From Triatoma infestans (lineage: Eukaryota; Arthropoda; Insecta; Hemiptera; Reduviidae): a stretch of DNA of 64,000 nucleotides. A program made the translations under genes and the position numbers. The stretch lies in contig JAAEAF010002365.1 in NCBI GenBank assembly GCA_011037195.1, positions 62,001-126,000 on the forward strand, given 5' to 3'. Positions 43,179 to 55,460 of this stretch are shown here, piece by piece. The notes beneath the pieces were generated by a model, which worked only from the letters and a program-made list of their open reading frames with translations, did no database searches and was not told the origin of the DNA. Within the stretch, counting starts at the first letter, position 1; every line of letters begins with the position of its first letter.

Positions 43179-43432
43179 AGGGAAGGGATTAGCTAAGTGG
43201 TTAGCGCGTTGGACTCTCACGCGGAGGTCCCGGTTCGAGTCCAGTGCTACCCTTAGATTTTTTCTTCCTAGGAGCCTCTACAGTTCACTGTCCGGTGATG
43301 GACAGTATTGTTTGTAGCGAGAACATTTTCCGGAGGCCGGCAGTGCACTGAGAAGGCTCCGAGCGCTAATGACAATAGATGTTGAAGCGCCTTAAATTAA
43401 AAAAAATAAATAAATAATAATAAATAATAAAT
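43179..43432 (+). mobile_element. tRNA-derived SINE
   Basis: AGGGAAGGGATTAGC head, A box TAGCTAAGTGG, B box GTTCGAGTCCA, body shared with 1500 and 30507, terminal GCGCTAATGACAATAG...GCGCC hairpin (43365-43393), then an A/TAA tail. The target duplication is hidden by AT repeats. Confidence 0.85.
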
Positions 43433-43442
43433 AATAATTATA

Positions 43443-44078
43443 ATATCCCCGTAGGGGGAAGTGGACTAGGCGTCCCTGCGGGTTTCCCAGCCTAACAACA
43501 CTACAATATACACTCATACTGACACCCTTGACACTACACACTACACATAGGACCTGCAGAGGTAGTTGATGTGTGCAACTACTTGGGTACAGCGCACCCA
43601 CAGGTAAACTTGAGCTCCCCACCACACACACTCACTCACACCTGAACACCTGAACACTCGACACTTTACAGACGACCACACACACTGCATGAACAAGGAC
43701 ACGCACTCGTTGAGAGCTCGGAGTATAAATATCTCTCCCTCGTGCTTGCCGGCACGAGGCTTTGGGGCTAGGGTGGAAAAGGGGATCCTGGGCATTGAGG
43801 GGACGACGACCAGCGTGCGTCCGATCCCAACACCTGTCTTTGGCCTCGGCTTCACCTGAGAGCTCTACCTGGGGGTTAGCCCGACCCCAGGAAGGCTAGG
43901 GAATTCCGCCTCAGGCGAGTTCCTAGGGTTAGGAGGGGGAACGGGTCAGTGCTTCGGTATTGGAACGCTGTCTTCCGTGGCTCCTGACTATATCGGGGTA
44001 CGATGGTCTACCCGGATAGTAACCGGGTGCATTTGATCGTCCGAGGAGGCGGGACCTCGATGAATTTCTTCGGTTATT
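43443..44078 (+). other. LINE-1A 5' UTR
   Basis: GC-rich compared with its surroundings; begins TCCCCGTAGGGGGAAGTGG. It may hold the internal promoter typical of such LINEs. Minus-strand ORFs here show no domains. Confidence 0.5.
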
Positions 44079-45728
44079 ATGGAAAATAATAATAACATTA
44101 CTGGGCCTTGCCCACCAACCCACCAGCTCCTAAGCCCAAATCCTTTTCCTACTGCAATTAACCGTCTCCCTATCCCTAACCCTAATCCAACTCAATCCTT
44201 TTCTGCTCCCATCTCTCCTATTCCCCAATCTACAAATCCCTCATCGGCCTTGGATTTAACTGGGAAAAGGCCTAGCGTGGACATGGACAAATCTCTGGAA
44301 AAAATCTCTGGGATGCAGTTTACACTGCAACCTTATAGCCCTTCTTCCCCGCCAAGGAAGAAAGCCAAGGGCGGCCACCGGAAATATAATGAGACAGGAA
44401 ACGAGATAGGAAATAAATTTATTGATTTTGATGAAGACAACTGGGGTAGATTTTTTGTTGTTAAAAAAAAGGAAGGTTCATTCACGAACGAATGCTCCTT
44501 TAAGCTCTACAAATTCATTAAAAGTACTTTTGGGGAAAACCAAGAGTATTAGGAAGCTTAATGATGGCTCTATCTGCATTGAAGCAGACAGTCGCACCCA
44601 GATAAGAGCCATCTTAAACTTACAGAAGTATATGGATGCCGATTTAGAAGCTAGTCCCCACAAGCGTTTAAATACCTCCCAAGGTATGATCACTTGTCAG
44701 GACTTCTTAAACAGCACTTTGGAAGACATAAAAGAGGGTCTGGCAGACCAGGGCGCTGTGGAGGTAAGACGGATTAAGCGGCGGCAGGAAGGATCCTTAG
44801 TGGATACTGCCTCCCTTATCCTCACATTTGACCGCCCAAAGCCGCCACAAATGGTAGACGCTGTCTTTTACAAGCTGAAAGTGCGCCCGTACATACCTTC
44901 ACCCATGAAGTGTTTCCAATGTCAAAGGTTTGGGCACACTTCCACCAGGTGTAAGGCTACAGAAGCGGTGTGTATATGTGGTAAAATAAAACATGAAGGT
45001 GAATGCACACCGCCTATAATTTGCGTAAATTGTGGCGGTGAACATAATGCCAGATCCTCGGGGTGCCCGATTTTAACAAAAGAGAAAGAAATTCAGAAAG
45101 TAAAAACTCTTCAACAATTGCCTTATCATGAGGCAAAGGCAATTGTTGAAAGTAAATATTATGTGACGAAAGAAGTTTCTTATGCAGAGAAAATGAAGGC
45201 ACCCCCGTCAGTGGCAAATTTTATCCCTGCCCCTTTAAATAATCAGGGGCAATCAATAAATGGCTCCTCCCCGGCCTTAAGGGGAACTATTGTAAAGGTG
45301 GGAGAAATACCCACCACCCAAACAAAATGCTCCTCAAAGAGCACCGATAGCTGAAAGGCTACCTGCAATCACTCCCATCGATAGTGGGAGTGACACAAAG
45401 GTGGGATCACTCCCACCTAAGAAAACAGTCTCCTCCGAAAGGGAGTGGAAGGTGGTTAGTCCCCGAAACGCTCCCCTAGGAGGAAAAGGATTGGTGGACT
45501 GATGTTGCCACCCCCACCCATTTTAAGTGCGAGGGGGGGAACATCAAGTTGGATAAAGTACAGACCTCTGGCCAGGGTGTCCGCTCTCCGAAGCAGCAAT
45601 GGAAGCTGCAGGGGACGGACATTGAGGCCTCTGAATCGGAGGGTGGGAGCACTTCCGACCACCCTCGTAGAAGAAGGAAAAAAGGCTGGCCCAAAGGCAA
45701 GCCCAGGACAAAATTTGCCACTGAATAA
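44079..45728 (+). pseudogene. LINE-1A ORF1 (gag-like)
   Basis: Pro/Ser/Asn-rich N terminus, a central conserved region (GRFFVVKKKEGSFTNECSFK, HKRLNTSQGMITCQDFLNST) and zinc knuckles CFQCQRFGHTSTRC and CVNCGGEHNARSSGC. This binds the LINE RNA. Two frameshifts: an extra T in the run near 44530 and another near 45350. The C-terminal KKGWPKGKP end is reached at about 45728. Confidence 0.85.
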
Positions 45729-45903
45729 ATAAAATAAATAAATAAATAAATAGTAATAATAATGATAATAATAATAACAATAATTATGAATTCGGTATCC
45801 ATATATCTACGCAATTACATAAATACTCTTGGGGAAAATTTTTTAATTAAAGGTATATGTATTAGAAATATCCTGCCATTCGTGGTCACTACTAAATATC
45901 AAC
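45729..45903 (+). other. ORF1-ORF2 spacer
   Basis: AT-rich (TAAA)n and (AAT)n run, then unique sequence up to the ORF2 ATG. Confidence 0.6.
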
Positions 45904-46791
45904 ATGTGTGAGTCCATCATTCAATGGAACATGCGGGGCTTCATGAATAATGTGGAAGGGTTACGCCGAATGGTGGCGGAACACCGTCCATTTGGGTTGT
46001 GCCTCCAAGAAACGAAGATTCGCCCGGGACAACTTATTCGAATCCCTGGATATATCGTTTATGACAAAGAGGTGCAACCTGCCCCAGGTGGGAGGGCGCA
46101 CGGTGGTGTGGCTGTTTGCGTACGGGACAATATCCCCAGCAGACGGCTACCCCTTCAAACTAATCTACAAGCCGTTGCCGTGCGTCTAACTGCACCACTT
46201 CAGATCACCTTAGCAAGTATCTACCTGCCAGATATATTCTGGCGGAGAGGTGATCTGGAGAACCTGCTCTCGCAGCTCCCTGCCCCGGTGTTGTTGATGG
46301 GAGATTTTAATTCTTACAACACCTGGTGGGGATCAGCTAGAACCGATGCTCGAGGCAGAACTCTTGAGGAGATTATAGATAATGCTAACTTGATGCTCCT
46401 CAACAGTGGTGAAGCAACACACTTTAATGCACATTCAGGAAGCTTCAGTGCTATTGACCTGAGTGTTGCAACACCCACCATTGCAGTTCGCTTGGAATGG
46501 ACCACATTAAATGAATTATATCATAGTGACCACTATCCAATCTTAGTATCAAGCTCCATCTCTAGGTCAGAATTTATAATTCCCTGGAAGTACGACATCA
46601 AAAGCGCAAACTGGCCCGCTTATTCTGCTAGAGTAGTGACTCCCTCTCTTACAGGGGATGTCACTCTCGATGCAAACAATTTTATGGAAGCGCTAATACG
46701 AGCAGCCGGGGATACCATACCGCGGGTAGGCGGAAGAGTCGTAAGACCTCCCGTCCCCTGGTGGACTCCGGAATGTAGAATTCCTTCCTGA
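45904..46791 (+). pseudogene. LINE-1A ORF2, endonuclease only
   Basis: MCESIIQWNMRGF starts an APE-type endonuclease: QETKI, LLMGDFNSYNTWWGS and SDHYPILVSS are the active-site segments. The domain looks complete (about 290 residues) but is cut off after PPVPWWTPEC, before the RT. Confidence 0.9.
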
Positions 46792-47345
46792 CATCCTATA
46801 ACTTTCCCATAACAACTCCCTCTACCACGTCATCAATTCCCCGACCTACTGAAATAAATGGCCATCGACAAGGCTTGAAAATAGACAACACATCTGGAAC
46901 ATCATCAACTGGTATCCAGGTTACACTGCAACCATATATCTCCTCTTCCTCGCCGAGGAAGAAAGCTAGGGGCGGCAACTGGAAGGAAAGAGAGGTAAGT
47001 TCACAATTGTTTTTAGACTTAGAAAGAGAAAATTGGGGTCGTTTTTTTGTAATAAAAAAGAAAGAGGGAACATTCTCCAATGAATGTTTATTCAAACTTT
47101 ATAAATTTATTAAAAGTACTTTGGGCAAAACGAAAAGTATCAGGAAGCTCAATGATAGTTCTATTTGCATTGAAGCAGATAAACGTAGTCAAATCGGTGC
47201 CATCATACAGAAATACATGGATGCTGAATTGGAAGCCAGTCCCCACAAACGTTTAAATACTTCTCAGGGAGTAATCACTTGTAGGGACTTCCTCAACAGT
47301 AGTATAGAGGATATTAAAGAGGGTCTGGCCGACAAGGGTGTGATA
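46789..47345 (+). pseudogene. LINE-1B ORF1, N-terminal part
   Basis: Ortholog of LINE-1A ORF1 residues before the zinc knuckles (ENWGRFFVIKKKEGTFSNEC, HKRLNTSQGVITCRDFLNS). In-frame up to GLADKGVI at 47345, where the R1-like element is inserted. The very start lies at the junction with LINE-1A and its ATG was not found. Confidence 0.85.
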
Positions 47346-47553
47346 TTATTATTATTGCACACACTCTTAGCCACCGTACCTAGCGCATAGAGCCAAAACC
47401 GGTGACTATGGTCACTTGGCCTTATCTACAAAGTAGATAAGTTATCGTCCCTGCCACGAGGAGGCGGACCTCTACTTATCCGTCTAGTCATTCTTTTTAC
47501 CACGACATCTTGAGCGAACTCGACAAAGTCTTCGAAATTCCTTGCATTTTTTA

Positions 47554-48369
47554 TCAGCTCTTTACTTTTCCCGGCCAGTTCTCCACCCTACTTATCTGCT
47601 TGAATTCCATATGGATTCTAGCCTCGTCGAGGAGAGGACACCGGAAGAGAACGTGATGCACTGTGTTCCGTTGACCGCATTCACAATTTGGGGAATCTTT
47701 CAATCCCAAGTCGAAGAGCTTAGAATTGAACTCCCCATGCTCCGTGAAATATTGTGTAACGGCCTGGGATAGCCGCAGCCATCGCATCGACAGTCTGTGA
47801 TGCAGATTCGGAAGGAACTCATAAGTGGTTCTTCCTGTCACTGCCTCATCCCAGCGTCTTTGCCACTTCCCTAACTCATACTCTAGGATCGTTTTCTTTA
47901 CGAGAGCAGGAGGCATCTGACTAGACAACTCCCGACCATCAAGGACGATCATGCCCCTTTTTTGGTGCTTATATCTTAGGGCCCTCATCTCTGCTTGGAG
48001 ATCGAGCGGCAACACTCCAGCGACCACCGGTAAGGAGACCGTGGATGATGTCGCATAGGCCCTAGTCACCGAGCATAAAATAGCTCTTTGCATTCTTAGT
48101 AGAATGCCGCTGTACGACTGCATGTCCAGCTTGTCAGCCCAACAGGCAGCTGCGTACGTTGCGACATTCTCTATCAAGCCCTTGTAGATGGTCAGAGCCA
48201 CACCAGTCTTCAGCCCCCACTCTCCACGGGCTACTCTTTTGATCCCCTGGTATAAGTTGAGACATCTTGAGGCATCTCGCTGAATATGGGGCTTAAAAGA
48301 AAGCTTCCAATCCAGGAGCACGCCCAGATACTCAAACTGGGTTACGTGAGCTATTCTTTGTTCGTCCAT
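47554..48369 (-). pseudogene. R1-like ORF2, region after the RT
   Basis: IAHVTQFEYLGVLLDWKLSF, then the long C-terminal region (HHRLSMRWLRLSQAVTQYFT) and zinc-knuckle end CECGQRNTVHHVLFRCPLLD, typical of R1-clade ORF2. A deletion separates it from the RT active site, so the thumb is lost. Confidence 0.85.
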
Positions 48370-49204
48370 CCGTGGACAACTATTGCTAGGTCGTCAGCGT
48401 ATGCAACCGAGTCACAGTAATCCAATTTATCAGTTTGTTCTAACAGCTCTTCCATCACCAGGTTCCACAGGAACGGGCCTATTACCGAGCCCTGCGGACA
48501 ACCTTTGGTTATTGGTCGTGAGACCTCGCCGGCTTGAGTCACTAACATCGCCACCCTCTGGGTAAGGTAACTTTGTATAAGTTTAGAAGACTTGTGGACA
48601 ATCTCGTCTTCTAAGTGACTCCAAAACAGTCGGCCACCAGACATTATCAAAGGCCCCAGCTATGTCCAGGAATACTGTGAGAACGTACTTGTTGCCCACT
48701 GCCACGGACCAATTCGAGGATTTTCATGATAGCATCTGTCGTCGATCTTCCCGATACAAAACCATACTGGTAGGGACTGAAACTGATAAAGCTTTTTAAT
48801 CTCATTATAATCAGTTTCTCCAGCAGTTTCCCGAAAACGGGCAGGAGTTGTATCAATCGATACGACTTTGCATTATCAACGGGCTTGTTTGATCCTTTAT
48901 ATAAAACTTTTACAAGCCCTGTTTTCCATTGACTGGGAAAATATCCCAATTTCAGGCATCCATTGAAAAGGTCGAGCAGAAATTGGCTTAATACGTCCTC
49001 ATTCTTCCGGACAATTTCCCCATTTATCATATCTATGCCAGGAGCCTTCTTATTTTTGATCTCGCCAATAACATACTTAACATCATATATATCAAATTCC
49101 GTGATGGAGTCCGTGAGAGCTGGTGACTCGTATGCTGCTTCGCGACGACTTTTTTGCAACTGAGTGTCGTCCAAAGGACAATCTCCAGGAAGAAGCACTT
49201 TCAA
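48351..49204 (-). pseudogene. R1-like ORF2, reverse transcriptase
   Basis: KKAPGIDMINGEIVRKN, FPSQWKTGLVKVLYKGSNKP, YQYGFVSGRSTTDAIMKILE, then (after frameshift) LDIAGAFDNVWWP, ITKGCPQGSVIGPFLWNLV and the catalytic VAYADDLAIVV. It would carry out target-primed reverse transcription. At least two frame changes. Confidence 0.9.
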
Positions 49205-49699
49205 TAAATGCTCTGTCGATCGCTGCTAGGACCCAGCACCCGGCACTCCGCCTATATTTAGACTAGCGAGTACCAGGTCGGTCCTAATTTTTCTTATTTG
49301 CACCTTGTACACAATGCCCCACGGATCATTATTGCCTTCTGACTCCACGAACTCCCGCCAGCTAGAAGTCATGTTCCCGTTGGTATCTTCTCCGCTTCTT
49401 AGCAACGTCTTTTTTGGCTACAGTCAACTCCCGTGTCCACCAAGGAACACGGCGTGGGCGACTTGTGGGTATTTTCTCAAGCACTTCCCCACTTGTGCCA
49501 GCTATTGCCTCAGTCAGCTCTGTGACCGCTGTATCGACACCATCAATGGTATCCCCTTGGACAATTTAGCAACCTGTGGTTGCTCGTCTCTAAATAATTT
49601 TCTTCTAATACCACCGGTCAGAAATTTTAGACTCGGTGGAGTCACTTCGATGTCCGAGAACGGACTAGACGATCTAGCTGTCGTCGGTGTGCTTGTCAT
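49205..49699 (-). pseudogene. R1-like ORF1 start fused to endonuclease-RT linker
   Basis: The frame from 49699 reads MTSTPTTARSSSPFSDIEVT, probably the ORF1 N terminus. It then passes into DTAVTELTEAI and RRVPWWTRELTVAKKD, which belongs after the endonuclease. Most of ORF1 and all of the endonuclease are deleted. Confidence 0.65.
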
Positions 49700-49987
49700 A
49701 TCAATATTATAGTGCTTAATTTTACTATATACAGTTAAAAACTATTTACAATATTTACAATGGGCTCAAGCCGAAGCTTACGCCCTCGCTCTGAAAAGAG
49801 CGGTTTGGTGCCCTCCGTCCTCTCTACAAGTGAAAATCTCAGGTGCAACCAAACTCTGTCTGGTGTCCAGCCCCGGCGACGAGGACGCAGGAGATCACTC
49901 GCTGACCAGAAAGCCACAAAGCTGTACACTGGCTTTTGTGATTCGTCAAGCTCAGAAAGTTCACTTAATAATCACTCAAATGTTATA
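49700..49987 (-). other. R1-like 5' region
   Basis: Non-coding 5' part of the R1-like LINE, continuing at 53135-53215 beyond the LINE-C insertion. Confidence 0.6.
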
Positions 49988-50993
49988 GGGGTTGTTGTCT
50001 TACCTCTGACCAGTACAGACGTACCTATTTGCTCTCTCAATTCTCTGCTTATTTTTGGTAGTTTAAAGTCAGTTTTTTGCAAAATTTTTGTGTACAAGTA
50101 GTGGAGAGTAACATTGTTGTTCAAGTGGTTTACTTTGATAATGTTATAGTGAATTTAGTAAAAAGAAAACAACAAAAAACTTATTAATAACTTACTATAT
50201 ACAGTCGAAGTAAGAAGGCAAGGTCAAATATGGTGGTTAGATTAATGTTTACTATTTACGATTCTTATTAATGTTTGTAATATGTAATGACACATGAAAG
50301 TTATAGCAATGTCAAAGTGGTTCCAACCAGCTGCTATCTTCATAAAGGATGGCAGGAATAAAAGATAATTTATAACTAGTGGCCTAGCCGGCCGCTGTCT
50401 TCAAGACAAGGCCGCGGCCAAACAAACAAAGCCCCTTTTCAATACAAGGGTCAATACTTCACATCAAAGCAAGCACCGATAAAGCTGGCCACTGACCTAA
50501 ATCACTGGTCACCGAACTAACCAAGGACGCACACTAGGACAAATGTCTTGGTGTGAGTGTTGCTAACACTAATATAAACTTCGCCCTATTGGAAGAGGGG
50601 ATTATTATACACGAGTACGTCAGTAGATCATCATTATATACCAGTACGTCATTAGATTATACGAGCACATCGTTATACGAGTACATCGTTATACGAGCAG
50701 CAGTTCCGCGTCCCTATACAGGTTTTACTTATACTTATTTCATAGTCGTGCATCTTAGTTTATTTATTTTAATCATTTTTAAATTATTAGTTGTTTATCT
50801 CTTATTTATTTCTAAGTATTTCATGTTAATAGTTACCATTTCTCACATTTAAATTATTGTAAAAATATAGGCTATTTTTATAAAATTCAGTGTTAGTAAT
50901 TCGAGCAATAACTTCCAAAAATCTCTAAACTAACGTCCGCCCTCTTCAAGACATCTACTACATACCATAGGAATCACAATAAACGATTCCACT
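49988..50993 (+). other. LINE-C 5' part
   Basis: No domain recognised. Includes a run of 'cgagtacatcgttata' repeats near 50610-50700. Confidence 0.5.
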
Positions 50994-51877
50994 ACAATAG
51001 AGTCCCCAATGAATTCTATAAGTATGCACCGCCGGAATGTATAAGCAGATTGGAATATATTTTCAATAAAATGTGGAATACCGGTGAAGTTGCTGATAGC
51101 TTCAAGGAGGCCATTATTGTCCCTCTCCACAAAAAAGGTGACACAAGTATTGTAAATAACTATCGCGGTATTTCGCTGATCGATAGTATTGTGAAATTAT
51201 TTTCATCAGTTTTACAGCGCAGACTTCAATGGTGGGTAGGAAGAAATAGTATATTAAATGAATATCAGGCCGGCTTCCGGAAGGGGTATTCTACACATGA
51301 TAACCTTTTTAATCTTTTTAGCATTATCCATTGTAAATTTCAGGAAAGAAAAAAAGTTTATTTATTCTTTATAGATTTCCGTGCAGCATTTGACTGTATC
51401 GATCGGCGTGTACTTATTTTTAAACTTTTGAATTATGGAATATCTAGTAAATTTGTTAATATTATTAGAAAGCTTTATGAAAATACAAGGGCATCGGTGT
51501 GGACTAAGGAGGGCTTGTCCATGAGTTTTGAGACCAACATGGGAGTAAAACAAGGTTGTGTTTTATCCCCACTCCTGTTCTCTCTTTTCATAAATGATCT
51601 TAATGATTTCATTGATTGGGGTGGAGTCAGGGTAGCGCGCCAAAAAGTAAAAATGCTTCTTTTTGCGGATGATGTAGTGTTTTTGGCAGAGGATCCTACT
51701 TCTTTACAAAGAATGATAAATGACCTGGAGAATTATTGTGATACATTCAATTTTGAAGTGAATTTGTCCAAGTCTAAAATTATGATTTGTAAGCCGAGTG
51801 GTGGAAGGAGAGCAAAAAATGAAATTTGGAAATTTAGAAATAATACAATACAAGTCGTAGCAAGTATAAGTATTTAG
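50994..51877 (+). pseudogene. LINE-C reverse transcriptase
   Basis: NEFYKYAPPECISRLEYIFN, FKEAIIVPLHKKGDTSIVNN, YQAGFRKGYSTHDNLFNLF, FIDFRAAFDCID, MGVKQGCVLSPLLFSLFIND and the catalytic FADDVVFLAED. Continuous from about 50994 to 51877, then a frame change. RT of a CR1/RTE-related clade; exact clade open. No endonuclease upstream. Confidence 0.85.
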
Positions 51878-52819
51878 GAATGAATTTAACGCCGTCTTGC
51901 AATGAATGCGCATCTAAAGGAAAAATTAGCATCATCTAAATTTAGCATTAATAGTTGATGGTCTGAAATTATTTGTAATAATAAAATTGATTTAAATAAT
52001 AAATATGAAATTTTTAGGGCTACTACTAGATCAGTCATGTGCTATGCCTGTCAGATTTGGGGGTTCCAAGCCTATGATGAAGTAGAAAAATTACAAAGAT
52101 ATTTTATAAAAAGGTTGTTTGGACTCCCAAAGAATGTGCCGAACTATGCACTATATTTAGAGACAGAATTATCCCCGTTGTATGTGTTTACCTTAAAGCT
52201 ACACATTAATTATATTATTAGAGTTCTTGACCTTTCGCCAGACAGACTACCTTTTTTGTTGGCAAAAGAAATAATAAAAAGAAAAATGTATTGGTTCAAG
52301 GAGTGATGTATCTCAAAAATAAATACAATTGGGCAGTAAACATAGCGAATATAACTAGTAATAATGTGCGGGAAAATACAAATTTAATTCTTAATCAGCT
52401 TGAAATAGAATACAAACAGCAATTTAAAAGTAAGGCCCAATCTGCTATCCACCATACTTTATATTCTCAACTGTCTTACAGTTTAAGTAATAGTTATCTG
52501 AATCTAACTAGCTTTGAATATATTAAATATTGCATAAAATCAGAACGGAGTCATTGTCATTAAATTATAAGCCGCGGTATAAAGATAGAAATTTCTGTTG
52601 TTCTTTACGTAATTTTAAATGTTATTGAAGATACCTTTCATTTCTTAGCAGTGTGCCCAATTTTGAAAGAATTTAGGATAAATTGTTTTAATAGTGTTAA
52701 ATTAAATAAAGAAGAATGTTTGTTTTATTTAAATGGTGGAGACTGGATCAGTTTAGTTAAGTTTATCAAATCAGCATATTATTACACACATTTTTTAATC
52801 AAAGAATTTAATTTTTAGT
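51878..52819 (+). pseudogene. LINE-C C-terminal region
   Basis: Segments 52037-52306, 52291-52563 and a last one ending about 52818. They carry CYACQIWGFQAYDEVEKLQR, LPKNVPNYALYLETELSPLY and HFLAVCPILKEFR. The order is typical of the region after the RT. Three frames. Confidence 0.8.
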
Positions 52820-53117
52820 TTAATAATTATAGTTTCAAGATGTATTTTTTTTTTCTTTTCTTTCAGGATGAATTTCTCCTGTTATTCAGTTTGGTTTTAT
52901 TTTTATGTGAAATAGGAGTATATGTTTATTTTACTTCATCTATTTATTGTTATTTTATTGTATTGTTTGTTGCTTATTATAATGTCACTATTGTTTTAAA
53001 AATATTGAGATAACTACTTGACAGACGGTCGTAAGATCATTGTCTTTGTGATGTTTTGTCAATTTTTTTGTGACTGGGTAAGATAAAAAGAAAAAATAAT
53101 AAACATCTTATCTATCT
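52820..53117 (+). other. LINE-C 3' UTR
   Basis: AT-rich; includes GACAGACGGTCGTAAGATC. Tail of TCTA repeats before the target repeat. Confidence 0.6.
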
Positions 53118-53215
53118 ATCACTCAAATGTTATAACAGTCAAAAAACAGAACTTTCTCAGTATCAGTTTTAAAAAAACGCTCAACAATTTAAATAGCGAG
53201 GGGCGCGGGGCCACC

Positions 53216-53793
53216 AGGGTGTGATAGAGGTAAGGCGAATAAAACGGAAGCAGGATGGATCCTTAGTTGACACTGCTTCCCTTGTCCTCACGTTTGACCG
53301 ACCACGACCGCCACAGATTGTAGATGCCGCATTCTATAAATTGAAAGTACGCCCTTACATAGCATCTCCTATGAGATGCTTTAAATGCCAAAAGTTTGGG
53401 CATACTTCGACAAAATGCAAGGCAACAGAGGCAATATGCGAATGCGTAAAGCCAAGCACGACGGTGAATGCACACCACCTATAACATGTGTGAACTGTGG
53501 CGGAGAACATAGCGCCAGGTCCTCGGGGTGCCCAATCTTAACCAAAGAAAAGGAAATTCAAAAAGTTAAGACTCTTCAACAATTGCCTTACCATGAAGCA
53601 AGGGCAATTGTTGAAAGCAAGTCATACGCAACGAAGGAAGTATCTTATGCCGAGAAATTGAGGGCGCCCCTATCAGTGGCACACTTAATCACAGCCCCTG
53701 TACATACCCAGGGGCAACAACAAAAAGGTCCATCCCCGGCCTTAAGGGGAACCATTGTAAAGGTGGGAGAAATCCCACCATCTAGCTCTTCCC
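53216..53793 (+). pseudogene. LINE-1B ORF1, zinc-knuckle part
   Basis: Continues the frame of 47345. IEVRRIKRKQDGSLVDTASL, CFKCQKFGHTSTKC, CVNCGGEHSARSSGC and KEKEIQKVKTLQQLPYHEAR match LINE-1A. One missing base near 53448 shifts the frame once. It ends at the LINE-D target TCTTCCC. Confidence 0.9.
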
Positions 53794-54105
53794 ATTGTGG
53801 ACTCAGACTTGTTCACATCGTGTCCGTAATAAATTTAATTTTTCTTATAGTTACTTACATTTAAATATTGTCTATATTTTGTGCAGTTTGTTTTGAGTTG
53901 AACTAGCGTCAGTTTGCTGTGTTTATTAAAATTAATTAAGTTAATTTTATAAAGTGTATAGTGTAACTGTAGGTGAGTCTAGCTTGTTTGAATTCTTTTT
54001 GAACTTTGGTCACTTGTGTTTGCCGTAAGTAGAGACTTATTACTTGTGCCTTTACTATTAACTATTTTTTAAATAATATAAAATATTCTTTTTAAATAAA
54101 TTATA

Positions 54106-55088
54106 ATGGCCAAGTGTAGTAAATGTAATATTGCAGTTACGCGTGCTGCAAATGTTTCACACGCACAGTGTGCCAAATGCAAATTAATATTTCATTTGGA
54201 GTGTGTTGGCCTTACGTCTGACGACTGGATCATGTTAAAAGACTTAAATAAGACATGGCTATGTGCTGTCTGCAGTAAAGATATGCGAGTTGCTCGCACA
54301 GATTCTACGCCAGCATCTCCAGTTCCCTCTACAGTACCTTCTACTAGTGACGTTCATACGTTGAAAGAATTATTAAAAGCAGTTCAAAGTAATACCTTAG
54401 CTCTTAATAACTTTATAGAGAGTCAGAAGGTACAAAATGCTGATATGCTGAAGTCGCTGGATGCGTGTCATTGTTCTATAAAAGAGAATACTGACACAAC
54501 AAATGCTCTCCAGACGAAGGTAGATTCTCTCATTGCCCGAGTAGAAGAGCTCAGTTCTGAAAAGAGATTGCTTGAAAGTAAGGTATCACAATTACAGATG
54601 ACAGTGGAAGTATTGAGCAGGCCTCACGAGATAAAACTGTGGAAATTCATAATATACCGCTCGTTCAAGGAGAAAATACTACTGATTTGTTAAATAAAAT
54701 AGGAATAGCTCTAGATGTTGACGTGGGAGAAGTGGATTTTGTATATCGAGCGAAACCAACTCCAAGTACTATTGATCCCCCACGTCCACCTCCTATAATA
54801 GCTTCCTTTTTGAGAGGGAGTACTCGTGATAACCTCGTTGCCAGGAGAAAAGTCAAAAGGGACTTTTCTACCAGACATATTGGCTGGGATGCACAGGAGA
54901 ACCACATCATCTACATTAATGAATCCCTCACGCCTTATTTCAAGAAACTATATGGTGCTGCTCGTGCTGCAAAGAAGTTGAATATTATAAAATATGTGTG
55001 GGTGAAAAATGGTAGAGTGCTCATTAGGAAAACTGATGGCGCTCCAGTGATTTCGGTTTGTCATTCAGACGATATACCTTCCCAATGA
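54106..55088 (+). pseudogene. LINE-D ORF1: PHD finger, coiled coil
   Basis: Residues 1-60 form a PHD-type zinc finger (CSKCNIAVTRAANV, CAKCKLIFHLECVGL, WLCAVCSKDM). A Leu-rich coiled coil follows (about 85-190). After a frameshift near 54632, the C-terminal part reads VEIHNIPLVQGENTTDLLNK and LRGSTRDNLVARRKVKRDFS, an RNA-binding fold of LINE ORF1p. Such ORF1s occur in the CR1/L2 group. Confidence 0.85.
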
Positions 55089-55460
55089 AATTTAACTGCC
55101 GTTAAATACTTTATTAAAATTTATAATAATTTAGTTTGTTCATCATTTGGCAGTTATTTTCTTTACTTTATTAAAATTTATACTAATTTAATCTATTCAT
55201 TATTTGGCAGTTTCTTTTTCTTCTTTATTAAAATTTATAATAGTTTAATTTATACATATTTGGTAATTTCATGCATTGTAGGTATTTTTTAAAGGGGAAG
55301 TTAAATTATTTTATTATTAATGTCTTTTTTAGCAACTTATATTGTGTACGTTGCGTTATAGTAAATTCATCTAATGTTACTAATGCTATGTCTTATGGTC
55401 TTTTTATATTTTATTATTATTATTTACATTTACATTTGACTGTTTATTACTACAATTGCA
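55089..55460 (+). other. LINE-D inter-ORF region
   Basis: Three diverged ~65-base repeats around 'ctttattaaaatttataataattta' (55107-55265). No ORF. Confidence 0.6.

Larger units (their letters stand above)
43443..46788 (+). mobile_element. LINE-1A: I/LOA-group LINE, 3'-truncated
   Basis: 5' UTR (43443-44078), ORF1 (44079-45728) and the endonuclease part of ORF2 (45904-46788). Sequence breaks off at the end of the endonuclease and LINE-1B ORF1 follows directly. Close relative of LINE-1B. Confidence 0.85.
49988..53117 (+). mobile_element. LINE-C inserted in the R1-like element
   Basis: Bounded by an exact 17-bp repeat ATCACTCAAATGTTATA (49971-49987 and 53118-53134). Contains an RT ORF and ends in ATCTTATCTATCT repeats. 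The endonuclease is absent. A related minus-strand copy ends the window (63322-64000). Confidence 0.9.
47346..53215 (-). mobile_element. R1-like LINE inserted in LINE-1B, minus strand
   Basis: Bounded by AGGGTGTGATA (47335-47345 and 53216-53226). On the minus strand it runs from a GC-rich 5' end (53215) to a CAATAATAATAA tail (47346). It holds an ORF1 start (49699), a remnant of the endonuclease-RT linker, and an R1-clade RT. LINE-C interrupts its 5' part at 49988-53117. Confidence 0.85.
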
